A stretch of 64,000 bases of DNA from Fibrobacterota bacterium. Lineage in GTDB: Bacteria; Fibrobacterota; Chitinivibrionia; Chitinivibrionales; Chitinispirillaceae. Both the position numbers and the translations under genes were made by a program. Below, one piece after another: positions 52,474-61,309 of the stretch. The stretch covers positions 38,336 through 102,335 of the forward strand of contig JAEZKP010000043.1 of NCBI GenBank assembly GCA_023436145.1, in the 5' to 3' direction. Numbering within the stretch: position 1 is the first letter of the stretch; each line of letters opens with the position of its first letter. The notes under the pieces were generated by a model. That model ran no database searches and was not told the DNA's origin. It was given only the letters and a program-made list of their open reading frames with translations.

Positions 52474-53919
52474 ATGGCATTACGACTTCTTGAAAAGCTG
52501 ATTACATTTCTGTTTGATTTCCTGGCAATAAACATAGCCTTTTTCACTGCATTCTGGCTAAGATACAAATCCAATTTATTCCCTGAAGCCTTTAACCCAT
52601 CCCTGGAGCTATCCACTTATCTCCAGCCATCGCTTACTGTGGCTTCTCTGTGGATTATTCTTTTTTTCTTCACAGGCCTTTATCGCGAATGGTATAAGGA
52701 ATCTAGGATAGATGAATTTTTCGTAGTATCCAGAACAGTGTTTTCCGGGCTCTTTATTCTCTTTCTGGTCACCAGTGCCCCTCAGGTTATAGACTTTGTC
52801 CATAGCGGCAACCCTAAAATCCTCTTTACCCGCACCAAAATTCCCATACTTCTGACTTATAGCTCCTGCATGCTTTTTTTCGCCACTGCAAACCGTTTCG
52901 TCATGCATACCATTCTGACTTTTTTATTCACAAAAGGTATTGCAATAAGCAGGGTTCTGATTGTAGGGGCTAACGATTCAGGCAGACAATTACTCAAAGA
53001 TCTCAAAAACTATCCTCAACTTGGATATAAGGTAAGCGGATTTATTGATGATAACCCAGCAAGGATTAATGAAAAAATCGGAGAGGTCTCAGTATCGGGT
53101 TGTTATCAGGATATCCCCCAAATAGTTAAAAAGGAACGTATAGAGGGTATCATTATAGCTCATATCAGCGAGTCGCCAGATGATATCTTGAAAATACTCG
53201 AGTATTGCGGAGATATAAAAGTCAATATTTACATGGTTCCCTCTCTTATGGATATCATAACCGGACATCTGAAGACGCATCAGATTTTTGGGGTACCCCT
53301 GATGGTTCTGCTTCAGGATCATATGCCTGCATGGGAAGCACAGATAAAAAGACTGATGGATATAGTTGTATCATTTCTGATACTGACACTTGGTGCACCT
53401 CTGTGGCTTTTACTTTGCATAATCATCCGGCTGGGATCACCAGGACCGGCAATATTCAAACAGGAAAGAGTTGGTCGTAATGGCAAACTATTTACCATGT
53501 ATAAATACCGTTCCATGTTTATCGATGCAGAAAAGTATTCAGGACCAAAATGGGCAACCGAAAACGATCCCAGAATCACACCGGTGGGTAAATTTCTGCG
53601 AAAATCACGTCTGGATGAGATTCCTCAATTCTTAAATGTACTCAAAGGTGAAATGAGCCTGGTGGGCCCCCGCCCGGAAAGACTTTTCTTTGTAGAGCAA
53701 CTTAAAAAGGAGATCCCCTGGTATGTACGAAGAATAAAAATGAAGCCAGGTATCACCGGATGGGCTCAGGTGAAGCATAAATATGATGCTTCCATAGAAG
53801 ATGTCAAACAGAAAGTCCTCTATGATCTCTATTATTTCGAAAACATGTCCATCTCCCTGGACATCAAAATTCTCCTGCGTACCTTTCTGGTCGCCCTGAC
53901 CGGAAAAGGAGCGCATTAA
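52474..53919 (+). CDS. Polyprenyl-phosphate sugar-1-phosphate transferase
   Basis: 481 residues. Four N-terminal membrane helices lead to a CoA-binding-like Rossmann region (ISRVLIVGANDSGRQLLKDL at about 150-170) and a fifth helix (about 305-325). The C-terminal bacterial sugar transferase domain (about 295-480) carries IFKQERVGRNGKLFTMYKYRSM, the catalytic Asp-Glu (LRKSRLDEIPQFLNVLKGEMSLVGPRP) and KPGITGWAQV. It starts exopolysaccharide or O-antigen units by moving a sugar-1-phosphate from a nucleotide donor to undecaprenyl phosphate. It begins 13 bases after apgM, but no polysaccharide cluster surrounds it. Confidence 0.92.
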   Translation: MALRLLEKLITFLFDFLAINIAFFTAFWLRYKSNLFPEAFNPSLELSTYLQPSLTVASLWIILFFFTGLYREWYKESRIDEFFVVSRTVFSGLFILFLVTSAPQVIDFVHSGNPKILFTRTKIPILLTYSSCMLFFATANRFVMHTILTFLFTKGIAISRVLIVGANDSGRQLLKDLKNYPQLGYKVSGFIDDNPARINEKIGEVSVSGCYQDIPQIVKKERIEGIIIAHISESPDDILKILEYCGDIKVNIYMVPSLMDIITGHLKTHQIFGVPLMVLLQDHMPAWEAQIKRLMDIVVSFLILTLGAPLWLLLCIIIRLGSPGPAIFKQERVGRNGKLFTMYKYRSMFIDAEKYSGPKWATENDPRITPVGKFLRKSRLDEIPQFLNVLKGEMSLVGPRPERLFFVEQLKKEIPWYVRRIKMKPGITGWAQVKHKYDASIEDVKQKVLYDLYYFENMSISLDIKILLRTFLVALTGKGAH

Positions 53920-54288
53920 GAAAATTTGAGATTTGAGATTTGTGGAGAAGAGAGATTTGAGATTTGTGGTTTGTGGAGAAGAGAGTTTTAGGATTTTAGA
54001 TTTGTGAAGAAGAGAGCTTATAGATTTGGGAAGAAGATTGGAATTGTCGATTTTGAAATCGAAGATTTAAGATCTTAAAAGTTCAGTTTTCTTTTTCCAC
54101 TATTTCTGTGTAGACAGAAATCCACATCTATGAAAAAGTAAATACCCATTGCTGCTCTGTGGGAATAATTATGCTGCAGATATAAAAGTAATAACCAATT
54201 GTATTTTCCTTAATTTCATCTACTGTTTGAGAATTGGCCCTGTTTTTGAAATTATTAATTTGGTGTAAAAATTCAAAAAAGAGGGTTC
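53920..54288. other. Intergenic region with degenerate tandem repeats
   Basis: Between the sugar transferase and arginase genes. From about 53925 to 54060 the sequence is purine-rich on this strand, with repeated TTTGAGATTTG and TTTGTGGAGAAGAGAG words. Three exact-period copies are listed separately. The rest (54061-54288) is AT-rich and holds the arginase promoter, which I cannot define. Confidence 0.6.
53939..54031 (+). repeat. Three tandem copies of a degenerate 31-nt unit
   Basis: Units begin at 53939, 53970 and 54001 with TTTGTGGAGAAGAGAG (the third has one G-to-A change), an exact 31-base period. The second halves of the units are more degenerate. It is outside any gene. Confidence 0.7.
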
Positions 54289-55179
54289 ATGTCAAATTCA
54301 GTTCAAATTATCGGGATTCCGCTTGATCTTGGTCAGTCCCGCAGAGGTGTGGACATGGGTCCCAGCGCCATTCGATATGCCGGGCTTGCCAACAGACTTC
54401 ATAAACTGGGATTTGAAGTTGAAGATCTGGGAAATATTCCGGTACCAGTCAGAGAACACCTCCCCCAAAAAGAAAGCACCGGTTTTGCCTCCGAAATAGA
54501 AGAGGTATGCTCCCAGATTTACCAGATCGGCTGCAGGGCTTTACAAAAAGATGCCATTCCCCTGTTTCTGGGAGGCGATCATTCGCTGGCAGTGGGAACT
54601 ATAGGTGCTGTAACCGATTCCTCTCCATGTGGAGTCATATGGATCGATGGTCATGGCGATTTCAATCTCCCGGAAACCTCCCCAAATGGTAACATTCATG
54701 GAATGCCGGTCTCAATTCTTCTAGGGTATGGGTTAAAGAATCTGATCGATGTAGGTAGACCAGGTCCTAAACTCAGACCTGATCAAATTGTACTGATAGG
54801 TACCAGAGATCTTGATTACGATGAACGTAATCTATTAAAATCAAGTGGTATTCGTATTTATACAATCCTGGAAATTGACGAGCGCGGTATTGCAGCTGTA
54901 ACCAAAGAGGCAATTAATCTATTTTCCCATCTCCCGGCTATTCACGTAAGCCTCGATATGGATGCACTCGATCCTATGGTGGTTCCCGGAGTCGGAACCC
55001 CCGCACCCGGAGGTCTCAGCTGCAGAGAAGCTCATCTTTTAATGAGTATGCTTCATGATTCAGGCAAAGTCAGATCCATGGATATCGTAGAAATAAATCC
55101 CATTCTGGATAACAAAAATATAACTGCCAAAATCGCTGTAGAACTGGCAGCATCACTTTTCGGTGAGAAAATTTTGTAA
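54289..55179 (+). CDS. rocF: Arginase
   Basis: 296 residues. Ureohydrolase metal ligands are seen in GGDHS, in WIDGHGDFN (an Ala-to-Gly change within the usual DAHxD, which keeps both Asp and His), and in HVSLDMDALDP. PETSPNGNIHGMPVS and VPGVGTPAPGG are typical of arginase rather than agmatinase. It hydrolyses arginine to ornithine and urea, using two Mn ions. No urease or ornithine cyclodeaminase is nearby. An ornithine-lipid-type acyltransferase pair lies 1.6 kb away on the other strand, a possible use for the ornithine. Confidence 0.92.
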   Translation: MSNSVQIIGIPLDLGQSRRGVDMGPSAIRYAGLANRLHKLGFEVEDLGNIPVPVREHLPQKESTGFASEIEEVCSQIYQIGCRALQKDAIPLFLGGDHSLAVGTIGAVTDSSPCGVIWIDGHGDFNLPETSPNGNIHGMPVSILLGYGLKNLIDVGRPGPKLRPDQIVLIGTRDLDYDERNLLKSSGIRIYTILEIDERGIAAVTKEAINLFSHLPAIHVSLDMDALDPMVVPGVGTPAPGGLSCREAHLLMSMLHDSGKVRSMDIVEINPILDNKNITAKIAVELAASLFGEKIL

Positions 55180-55212
55180 AATTATCCGGGTAGGTTTTAC
55201 TTTAAAATTTTT

Positions 55213-55746
55213 TTATACAGACAACAATTCAAACAGCAGATTGAATTCCTCATCATGTGGTGCCAGCAAGGGGCTTTTTTCTTCAACCATTTTCTTCAGA
55301 TCACCAATTGATATCATCTTCACTTCTGCTACTTCGGTGTGGTCAATTTGCAGGGATTCAACCACCAGATCCTTCTTAAGCAGAAACACATCAGTCAGCT
55401 CATTATCTACAAACAGATGATCAGTGCTGGTATAATGCTGAGTGACTGTGAAAAGAAACTGCAGTTCTGTTGGTTTTACTATCAATCCGAGTTCCTCATT
55501 AAGTTCACGAATTGCTCCACCGATGCTGTCATCCCCACTGGACAGATGACCGGCACAGGATATATCCCATAACCCGGGATGTACTTCTTTTTGAAGAGAC
55601 CGTTTCTGGATCAGTAGCTCACTAAAGGAATTGAGTATCCAGACATGAACTGTACGATGCCACAGCCCCTGACTGTGTACATCTTTTCTGGATAAAGAGT
55701 ACCCCGCAGAGGTACCATCAGGATTGATCACGTCAAAAAACTCCAA
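55213..55746 (-). CDS. NUDIX hydrolase
   Basis: 177 residues. The Nudix box runs GHLSSGDDSIGGAIRELNEE (66-85) followed by LGL; it fits GX5EX7REUXEEXGU except that the first Glu is Asp72, while the catalytic EE pair (84-85) is intact. HRTVHVWILNS and LLIQKRS before the box place it in the branch with E. coli YfcD and isopentenyl-diphosphate isomerase-like hydrolases. It probably cleaves a nucleoside diphosphate derivative. It starts three bases after the zinc-ribbon gene's stop, so the two are coupled. Confidence 0.88.
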   Translation of the reverse strand: MEFFDVINPDGTSAGYSLSRKDVHSQGLWHRTVHVWILNSFSELLIQKRSLQKEVHPGLWDISCAGHLSSGDDSIGGAIRELNEELGLIVKPTELQFLFTVTQHYTSTDHLFVDNELTDVFLLKKDLVVESLQIDHTEVAEVKMISIGDLKKMVEEKSPLLAPHDEEFNLLFELLSV

Positions 55747-55749
55747 ATT

Positions 55750-56340
55750 TCACCTTCCCCTGTCTTTTGGGACCGGCATACCAAGTCTGATTAAATAGTC
55801 ATGCAGTAATTCTATACGATCAATCGTTTCGGTCTTTAACTTTTCGTAAATTTTGCTAATACGATAAGTCTTTACTCTCAATTGATACTCTTTTTCAGGC
55901 TCACCTTCTTTTTTGACCGGACGAACCAGATCCTTGGCAAAATAAAGCAATCCTATGTGACCCGCAGGCGCTTCAACTATTCCCCTGGATAATCCTTTAA
56001 TCAAATCGAGAGAAACCTGATGCAGAGTCTCCAGATTTTGGTAGATTTGCTGCCATTCCTGTGTGGAAAGAATATCGTTGGCATCCCTCATCGCCATGTC
56101 TGTCTTTCCGCAATGAATAATGTGATTTAATGCATCTGCCATATCCGGAGCAAAATTTCGTCCACACCCATAACACACATGTCCTTCATCTGGAATGAAG
56201 AAACTGAAATTACCGGAGATGATAAAATTACTCTTGCAAAGTATGCAGAAAGCAGTCTGGTCAGAATTACTTTCAGCCGGACAGAACTTGAGAAATAGTA
56301 TTTCCTGTATAGTTTTTCTTATCTGGTCAGCAATACCCAT
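55750..56340 (-). CDS. Zinc-ribbon protein of unknown function
   Basis: 196 residues. Residues about 20-60 contain a four-cysteine zinc ribbon (CILC, then CYGCGR). The region 'HVCYGCGRNFAPDMADALNHII' resembles the CHC2-type finger of DnaG primases, but the rest has no primase fold. A long helical part (about 85-195) follows. It sits between a small unknown gene and the NUDIX gene in a minus-strand unit. I do not recognise the family; a DNA- or RNA-binding role is only a guess. Confidence 0.6.
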   Translation of the reverse strand: MGIADQIRKTIQEILFLKFCPAESNSDQTAFCILCKSNFIISGNFSFFIPDEGHVCYGCGRNFAPDMADALNHIIHCGKTDMAMRDANDILSTQEWQQIYQNLETLHQVSLDLIKGLSRGIVEAPAGHIGLLYFAKDLVRPVKKEGEPEKEYQLRVKTYRISKIYEKLKTETIDRIELLHDYLIRLGMPVPKDRGR

Positions 56341-56365
56341 TTTGGGGCCGATTTAGGGTAAAATT

Positions 56366-56659
56366 CTATATTTCATCAATTATCATCTTGTCTGAAAGAT
56401 AATCTTCCATGGATTCAAAAGAATCACGAAAACTTTTCATTCGTTCACTGATCATGGATTCAGGAAGATCTTTTATATAAGAGGTCAGCCATGAATAAGA
56501 TTCATTTTTCTGGCCGGATAATTCCACTGCATCAAAAGTAAGTGCGTCAATTGGCTTATTCCGTTTGAAATTCCGGTTTTTCAAACGGTTTGATTTCCCT
56601 GAGAGCACATGCCCTTTTGCATTATACCCAAGATTGTGAACTGGATCGATTTGCTGCAT
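56366..56659 (-). CDS. Small hypothetical protein
   Basis: 97 residues from the ATG at 56659, which has GGGAGG upstream; the frame extends to an ATG at 56707 without a ribosome-binding site. The N-terminal half is basic (SNRLKNRNFKRN). The second half, 'DALTFDAVELSGQ' followed by helical 'SMISERMKSFRDSFESMEDY', vaguely recalls FlgM anti-sigma factors (conserved D-x-V-x-L/I-S then helices). That resemblance is weak. It is followed by the zinc-ribbon and NUDIX genes. Confidence 0.5.
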   Translation of the reverse strand: MQQIDPVHNLGYNAKGHVLSGKSNRLKNRNFKRNKPIDALTFDAVELSGQKNESYSWLTSYIKDLPESMISERMKSFRDSFESMEDYLSDKMIIDEI

Positions 56660-56823
56660 AGCTGGTTTTCCTCCCTGAAACCGGCAAACTGTAAGCATAT
56701 ATTTCAATCATTTCTATACAATATAATATACCAAATTTTATGGGGTAATCTTATTATTTATTTAATTCCGTTAAATCTAATCCGGTCCGGATAAGTTTGG
56801 ATGAGTCAAAAAAACGCAGGTTT

Positions 56824-57588
56824 TCAGGTGTTATAAGCAGTTGTTATGCAGTCATAACAACTATCCACGATCTCCTTCCGCTCTTTACCATTCACGCTGA
56901 TCTTATTCAGGAATGTAACGTTTACCTGGACATCTCTGACAAAAAAAAGTTTAACCAGATGCGGGAAAAAAAGAAGATCTCCATAATAATAAATCAAATC
57001 ACGATTAGCAATCGTGATCGGTTTTCCATTGATAGATTGATATTTTATACAGACAGGCAGAATCGGAGTGCCGGCTTTTTCAGCTGTTGAAAAGAGTGAA
57101 CCTTTAAAAGGAAGCACTTTATCGCCATTGGAGGAAGTTCCTTCAGGAAAAAGTGTTACACTGAAGCCCATTTTCAGTATAGAGGTGATTCTCTCAATTT
57201 CTTCCAGAAGCTTAGTTTTGCTTCGCCTCTCTACAAACAAACTCCCCCCCATTTTTGCCATAAATCCCAGAAAAAAAGTTTTCTGGACTTCAACCGAAGT
57301 AATGTAAAGTGATGGCATAATTGAAGATAAAACCATAATGTCCAGGTAAGAGAGATGATTTGATACAATTAACTGATTAGTATAGGGAGACTCCGGATCG
57401 AAATTATTGACTTTAACCCTGATAGCCAGAATTTTGATAGCCAGTTTACAGGCGAATGATGTGAAGTTGGAAAAAAATGACAGTTTCCTGCTTTTATTTC
57501 TGATAAGCAGATTCCCGATAAGTGAAACACCCATGTAACTGAACAAGGCAATAAGAAAAAGAGGGATTTTAATAATTGCGAAAATCAT
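56824..57588 (-). CDS. 1-acyl-glycerol-3-phosphate acyltransferase family (PlsC/OlsA-like)
   Basis: 254 residues. N-terminal membrane helix, then NHLSYLD (HX4D, His78-Asp83), the block II/III region (GGSLFVERRSKTKLLEE) and FPEGTSSNG (147-155), as in PlsC enzymes. Its start overlaps the end of the upstream GNAT-type acyltransferase gene by four bases (ATGA). A PlsC homologue coupled with an OlsB-like N-acyltransferase is the arrangement that makes ornithine lipids (OlsA O-acylates lyso-ornithine lipid), so OlsA is preferred over general phosphatidate synthesis. Confidence 0.88.
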   Translation of the reverse strand: MIFAIIKIPLFLIALFSYMGVSLIGNLLIRNKSRKLSFFSNFTSFACKLAIKILAIRVKVNNFDPESPYTNQLIVSNHLSYLDIMVLSSIMPSLYITSVEVQKTFFLGFMAKMGGSLFVERRSKTKLLEEIERITSILKMGFSVTLFPEGTSSNGDKVLPFKGSLFSTAEKAGTPILPVCIKYQSINGKPITIANRDLIYYYGDLLFFPHLVKLFFVRDVQVNVTFLNKISVNGKERKEIVDSCYDCITTAYNT

Positions 57589-58433
57589 ACTTTGTATTTG
57601 CGATGAAACCGGTCAGTTGAAGTCTCCAGATCAACCAGAGTAAGTAAATCTGCGCATTTGAATTTTTTATCCAGGGCTGGTTGCCCGCAAATACAGGCAC
57701 CAAGATTGAGATAAGACTTTACCAGATTAGGAACCAGCTCTGAAGCATTTTCCATCTCTTCCTGAGAAACCGATTCTACAATATTTTCAAAATTATGGAT
57801 TCTGTACCTGCCTTTAGGTTCAGCTAAAAATTGCGGAGGAGCAAGATGGCTCAGCAGTCTTTTATAAACAGCAGCAATCTCCTTCTTATTAGTTGTCATT
57901 ATACTGGAACAACCGAAAAGAAATTGTGTTCCTGTTGTTTTCATATATTCGGTAATACCTCTCCATAGAAGTGAGATAGTGCTTCCATTGCGATAATCCC
58001 GATGAACACAAGCTCGCCCCAGCTCCAGCTTGATTCCAGGGGTCTTAATGATGTTATCGAGTTTGAATTCGGTAGCTGAATAATACTTTTTGGCAAACAA
58101 ACTGGAGATAAGTCTATAAGTACCTATAAATTTATTGGTGGTTTTATCAATAATCAGAAGATGATCACAGGTGAAATCAAACCTGTCCAGATCGATACCG
58201 GTTAGAATCCTTTTTTCCAGAAGTTCCCTGTAAAAAACCTCATAACGCAATCGAAGTGCTTTAGCCAGCTCTTCATGGTTTTCAGCTGTCTTTATGATAA
58301 ACTTTTCCCTCTCAATTAATATTCTGATTTTTGGTTTAAAACTCTTAAGCGGCAAATAGCCAGGTCTTAAAATATTCTCAGAAAAAGGAACCAGTTTTCT
58401 AATGTTAAAGCCATGCTTTTGCAGCATATTCAA
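57585..58433 (-). CDS. GNAT-type N-acyltransferase, OlsB-like (ornithine lipid)
   Basis: 282 residues. The Acetyltransf_5-type core is recognisable: 'LAKALRLRYEVFYRELL' near residue 57, 'DRFDFTCDHLLIIDKTTNKFIGTYRLIS' and 'LELGRACVHRDYRNGSTISLLWRGI', with the family's E-x-GR-x-CVH. Related proteins are OlsB (3-hydroxyacyl-ACP to ornithine) and N-acyl amino acid synthases. An 80-residue C-terminal extension ends with a cysteine-containing 'NLGACICGQPALD' segment. It overlaps the PlsC-like gene by four bases. The donor is probably acyl-ACP; ornithine is the likely acceptor but not proven by sequence. Confidence 0.8.
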   Translation of the reverse strand: MNMLQKHGFNIRKLVPFSENILRPGYLPLKSFKPKIRILIEREKFIIKTAENHEELAKALRLRYEVFYRELLEKRILTGIDLDRFDFTCDHLLIIDKTTNKFIGTYRLISSLFAKKYYSATEFKLDNIIKTPGIKLELGRACVHRDYRNGSTISLLWRGITEYMKTTGTQFLFGCSSIMTTNKKEIAAVYKRLLSHLAPPQFLAEPKGRYRIHNFENIVESVSQEEMENASELVPNLVKSYLNLGACICGQPALDKKFKCADLLTLVDLETSTDRFHRKYKV

Positions 58434-58469
58434 TCCTGTCAGAGTTTGAAGGTGTGCAATAGAAAAAGA

Positions 58470-59201
58470 CTATTCCATATATACTATTAGTGAAGGTTTA
58501 TCACCTGAACCGGTATATGGCAACTGCAGCTCCGCTGCCCAATACTCTTTATCATTAATAATTATATGATTGTTATTTACTTCAGAGATAGAATTGATAT
58601 CAGATACACCAGAGTATTGCTTACCTCTTTTCAATAGGATCGAAATATTCTCATTAGGAGCTAATGACTTAAGAAAAGCTTCATTGAGCTCCAGCCCGCC
58701 CATGACGAAAAAAGGTATATCGGAAATATCGAATCTCACTTTTGATTGCAATGTAAGCCGCAGCTGCCCCAGTATATTATCATCATAACAAGTAGGTTCC
58801 TTGCTGAGTGCTGCTTTTTCCACAGCACTGTTGCCGGCATTGGCTGCAAAATGTCCGGAAGAGAGTATATTCAACAGGGAATCGGTTATCTCCAGCACAG
58901 CAAAATCCATCGGCAATCTGAACCTGACAGCCAACTCAGTCACGTCAGTCGAAGAGCGATCATTCTCCGCAAGTACACGCAAAGCAAAAATCTTATCCTC
59001 CGCCACGGTTTTTGCAAAGGCTTCAAGCTGCCGCTGTATTCTGACTGATATCTCCTTAAAATTTTCTTCTACAGTTTTTTGAGTTATTTTTAACTTTTGT
59101 ACTTTGTAGTCCAGTTTTTGTTCATTGATTTTTTTTTGAAATAAATAAAACGATGCTATTCCAACTATCAGGGCAGTTAAAATCGGAAGGATAATTTTCA
59201 T
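58470..59201 (-). CDS. Single-pass membrane protein with extracytoplasmic sensor-like domain
   Basis: 243 residues from the ATG at 59201 (the longer GTG-started frame to 59261 has no better site). One N-terminal helix (about 3-20) leads to a coiled-coil stretch and a globular domain (about 75-243) that ends abruptly at VYME. This layout recalls the extracytoplasmic sensor half of a histidine kinase or chemoreceptor, but the second helix and any signalling domain are missing. The next gene (OlsB-like) begins 36 bases beyond the stop. Function unknown. Confidence 0.55.
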   Translation of the reverse strand: MKIILPILTALIVGIASFYLFQKKINEQKLDYKVQKLKITQKTVEENFKEISVRIQRQLEAFAKTVAEDKIFALRVLAENDRSSTDVTELAVRFRLPMDFAVLEITDSLLNILSSGHFAANAGNSAVEKAALSKEPTCYDDNILGQLRLTLQSKVRFDISDIPFFVMGGLELNEAFLKSLAPNENISILLKRGKQYSGVSDINSISEVNNNHIIINDKEYWAAELQLPYTGSGDKPSLIVYME

Positions 59202-59311
59202 CTGCTTTTTCCAGTCCTTTTGATAAATTTTAATGTGTGAGAAAATACTATTTCGATACACATTTTAAAAAAAAATTAACACTCAGTTGTGCCAATTATG
59301 CAAATGAAGCT

Positions 59312-60310
59312 TTATTGAACATTATTAATTGATATCAATTGATGCTCATTAAAACAGAGTACCTGCGCAGCATAAAACCAGCATTCCTGCTTAACTCCTT
59401 CATTATCGGTTACCTCACGCCTGACAGGTTCTCCCCAACTCAGTAAAACCTGATCCCTGGACATCTCCAGAACAATCCGATGATTATTTATAATCTCCCA
59501 CATCGACTCATCCCAGGAATACACTTTTCTGGGATCTGATTCCATTATATCTGATTTCCAGGGATCGTCCTCTCTTATTATATCGCTCATCGTATTAGTC
59601 CAGCTGCTTCGAATTGCAATTATCCCCAATTGTCCCTGTGGTGTTTTAACCACTAACCATATCGGATTCACCGGTAATGGAGTAAACCCTGCAATCACAT
59701 CCTGAACCAGAAGTGAATCCTGAATTTTAACTTTAATGCTACCAAAGCTGTGGTTTTCTTTAGGAAGTGTGGATATAGTACCTTTTCTGGAGAATACGAC
59801 CCGATTTATCCAACGCTTTTTAGCCCAGTTCAGATCGGTTTCTGGAACTATCTCCTTTATAGAATGTTTGTGCGTCTTTCCGGTAATAGTTTTTCCAGTT
59901 GCAACATCTGAAAATGATACCAGATACTCCTCCCCATTTTCATACACTCCGGTTACGGTAAGCATATGACCTTTGATTTCATCACATGGGATCCTGTTTT
60001 CTGGTTTCAATGCAGATAAGTCTGCGGGTGTGAGCCCCAGCTCAGGGTTACTGAAACTGTATAATTCATAGCCTGTCTGGCAAAAGATCGACTGTTTCTC
60101 AAGTACCAGGAAATTAAGCCCTTTCCAATCACTAACCGGAACAGGAGGAAGTGGTGCGCAGGAAGAATCGATGGATTGTATTGTATCAGAGGTGTTTGTT
60201 ATTGCCGGATTATTCTTCACTGGATTATTATTTGAAATTTTAGTCTTTGGAGCACATAATAAAATTGTGAAGAAAATCGGAGCGAAACCAACTATAAGAT
60301 ATCTGTTCAT
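59312..60310 (-). CDS. Lipoprotein with C-terminal SmpA/OmlA-like segment
   Basis: 332 residues with a signal peptide ending in TILLC (Cys19), a plausible lipobox, then an Asn/Thr-rich linker. The main part (about 60-290) has no recognised fold; two or three tandem beta regions of SH3-like type may be present ('GYELYSFSNPELGL', 'GHMLTVTGVYENGEEYLVSF'). The C-terminus 'MSRDQVLLSWGEPVRREVTDNEG' resembles the SmpA/OmlA (BamE-type) opening motif 'M...eV...lG.P'. It probably sits on the outer membrane. No partner in the region suggests a function. Confidence 0.6.
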   Translation of the reverse strand: MNRYLIVGFAPIFFTILLCAPKTKISNNNPVKNNPAITNTSDTIQSIDSSCAPLPPVPVSDWKGLNFLVLEKQSIFCQTGYELYSFSNPELGLTPADLSALKPENRIPCDEIKGHMLTVTGVYENGEEYLVSFSDVATGKTITGKTHKHSIKEIVPETDLNWAKKRWINRVVFSRKGTISTLPKENHSFGSIKVKIQDSLLVQDVIAGFTPLPVNPIWLVVKTPQGQLGIIAIRSSWTNTMSDIIREDDPWKSDIMESDPRKVYSWDESMWEIINNHRIVLEMSRDQVLLSWGEPVRREVTDNEGVKQECWFYAAQVLCFNEHQLISINNVQ

Positions 60311-60654
60311 TTTATTGAGACTCCAGGAAGAATGATATATTTATAGCTGACGAAGAATACTTGGTAATTTAAACTCTCTCTCTCTGCGTTCAGCCAGAAA
60401 ACTTATTGCCACTCTGATTATCAGCCAGATTATTAATTGTTCAAATTAGACAGAATACAAAGTGATCTGTCATCCCCGCGAAGGGTAGGAATTAAAATTC
60501 CGTACATAACGGGTTCAGAATTTTTTGAACAGGAATTAATTATACACTTCCCTACTCAAAAAAACATCATTAAATATAACCTTAGGATAAATGATTTTTA
60601 AGTGGAAAAATGCATAGCACCTATAGATAAGAGGCATTGACGTTAGGTTTGAGG
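60311..60654. other. Intergenic region containing a palindromic element
   Basis: Between two minus-strand exported-protein genes. It contains the repeat listed at 60431-60545; the rest is AT-rich, and no gene is seen. Confidence 0.6.
60431..60545. repeat. MITE-like palindromic element, copy A
   Basis: Imperfect inverted arms: left TATTAATTGTTCAAATTAG and, at the right, GAACAGGAATTAATTATA, enclosing CATCCCCGCGAAGGG and GGAATTAAAATTCC. Arms and core match copy B (63127-63252) in inverted orientation: TGTTCAAA and TTAATTA arms and GGG.ATGAC.GAT core. No open frame. The 'CATYCCCGCGAAGGG' core is a motif found in dispersed palindromes of many bacteria. Confidence 0.55.
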
Positions 60655-61086
60655 TTATCTGCATTGCCGTTTCACCCGTTCTATCATTGAAGCAGAAACT
60701 CTGGATGTAAGAATTTTAACAGTAACGCTGTCAGCAGATCCATTATCTAGAAAGTTATAATCACCAGCTAAAGTGTCTTTAATGAAATACAAGCGAGCCT
60801 TATCTCTGGAATTTTTTTGTAATCTTGGGGTAAAAAATAGAGTGTCCCTGAAAATCTGATCGACACTCAGATCCTTACAAATATTTCTTCCACTATCGAT
60901 GCCATATATAAAAATTCTATCTCTGGTGATATTAAGATAAAGACTTTTTATCGATACTCTTCTTTTGGAAACAGTTCCGTTTCGATATTGCTCAACAAAA
61001 ACGGTTTTACATCGATAATAACCGGTTAATTCGGCAGAAGTGATGACAGCGCAGAGAGTCAGAATAAGACATATCGTTTTTTTCAA
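60655..61086 (-). CDS. Exported protein of unknown function
   Basis: 143 residues with a clear signal peptide (MKKTICLILTLCAVITSAE). The mature 125 residues are basic and beta-rich (YYRCKTVFVEQYRNGTVSKR, LYLNITRDRIFIYGI), with three cysteines, and contain no membrane helix. No family is recognised. It stands between palindromic element A and the divergent helicase gene. Confidence 0.55.
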   Translation of the reverse strand: MKKTICLILTLCAVITSAELTGYYRCKTVFVEQYRNGTVSKRRVSIKSLYLNITRDRIFIYGIDSGRNICKDLSVDQIFRDTLFFTPRLQKNSRDKARLYFIKDTLAGDYNFLDNGSADSVTVKILTSRVSASMIERVKRQCR

Positions 61087-61309
61087 ACTTACCTCCAGAA
61101 ACTGGGAAGTGCATCTTCAGGGTATAGTGTCAATTGAAAAATAAGGAAAGATCGACGGTCCTCTCTCAAGTTTCAACTGAAGAACCTATCAACGCCCGAT
61201 GATAGAGTAACTACAGAATAATGTTAAATTCTTAGATCACAAAACAAAACCAATATTTCCATCTCCACAATTGTTCTGAATCTATTTTATCAGAAAAACA
61301 GAGGATATT

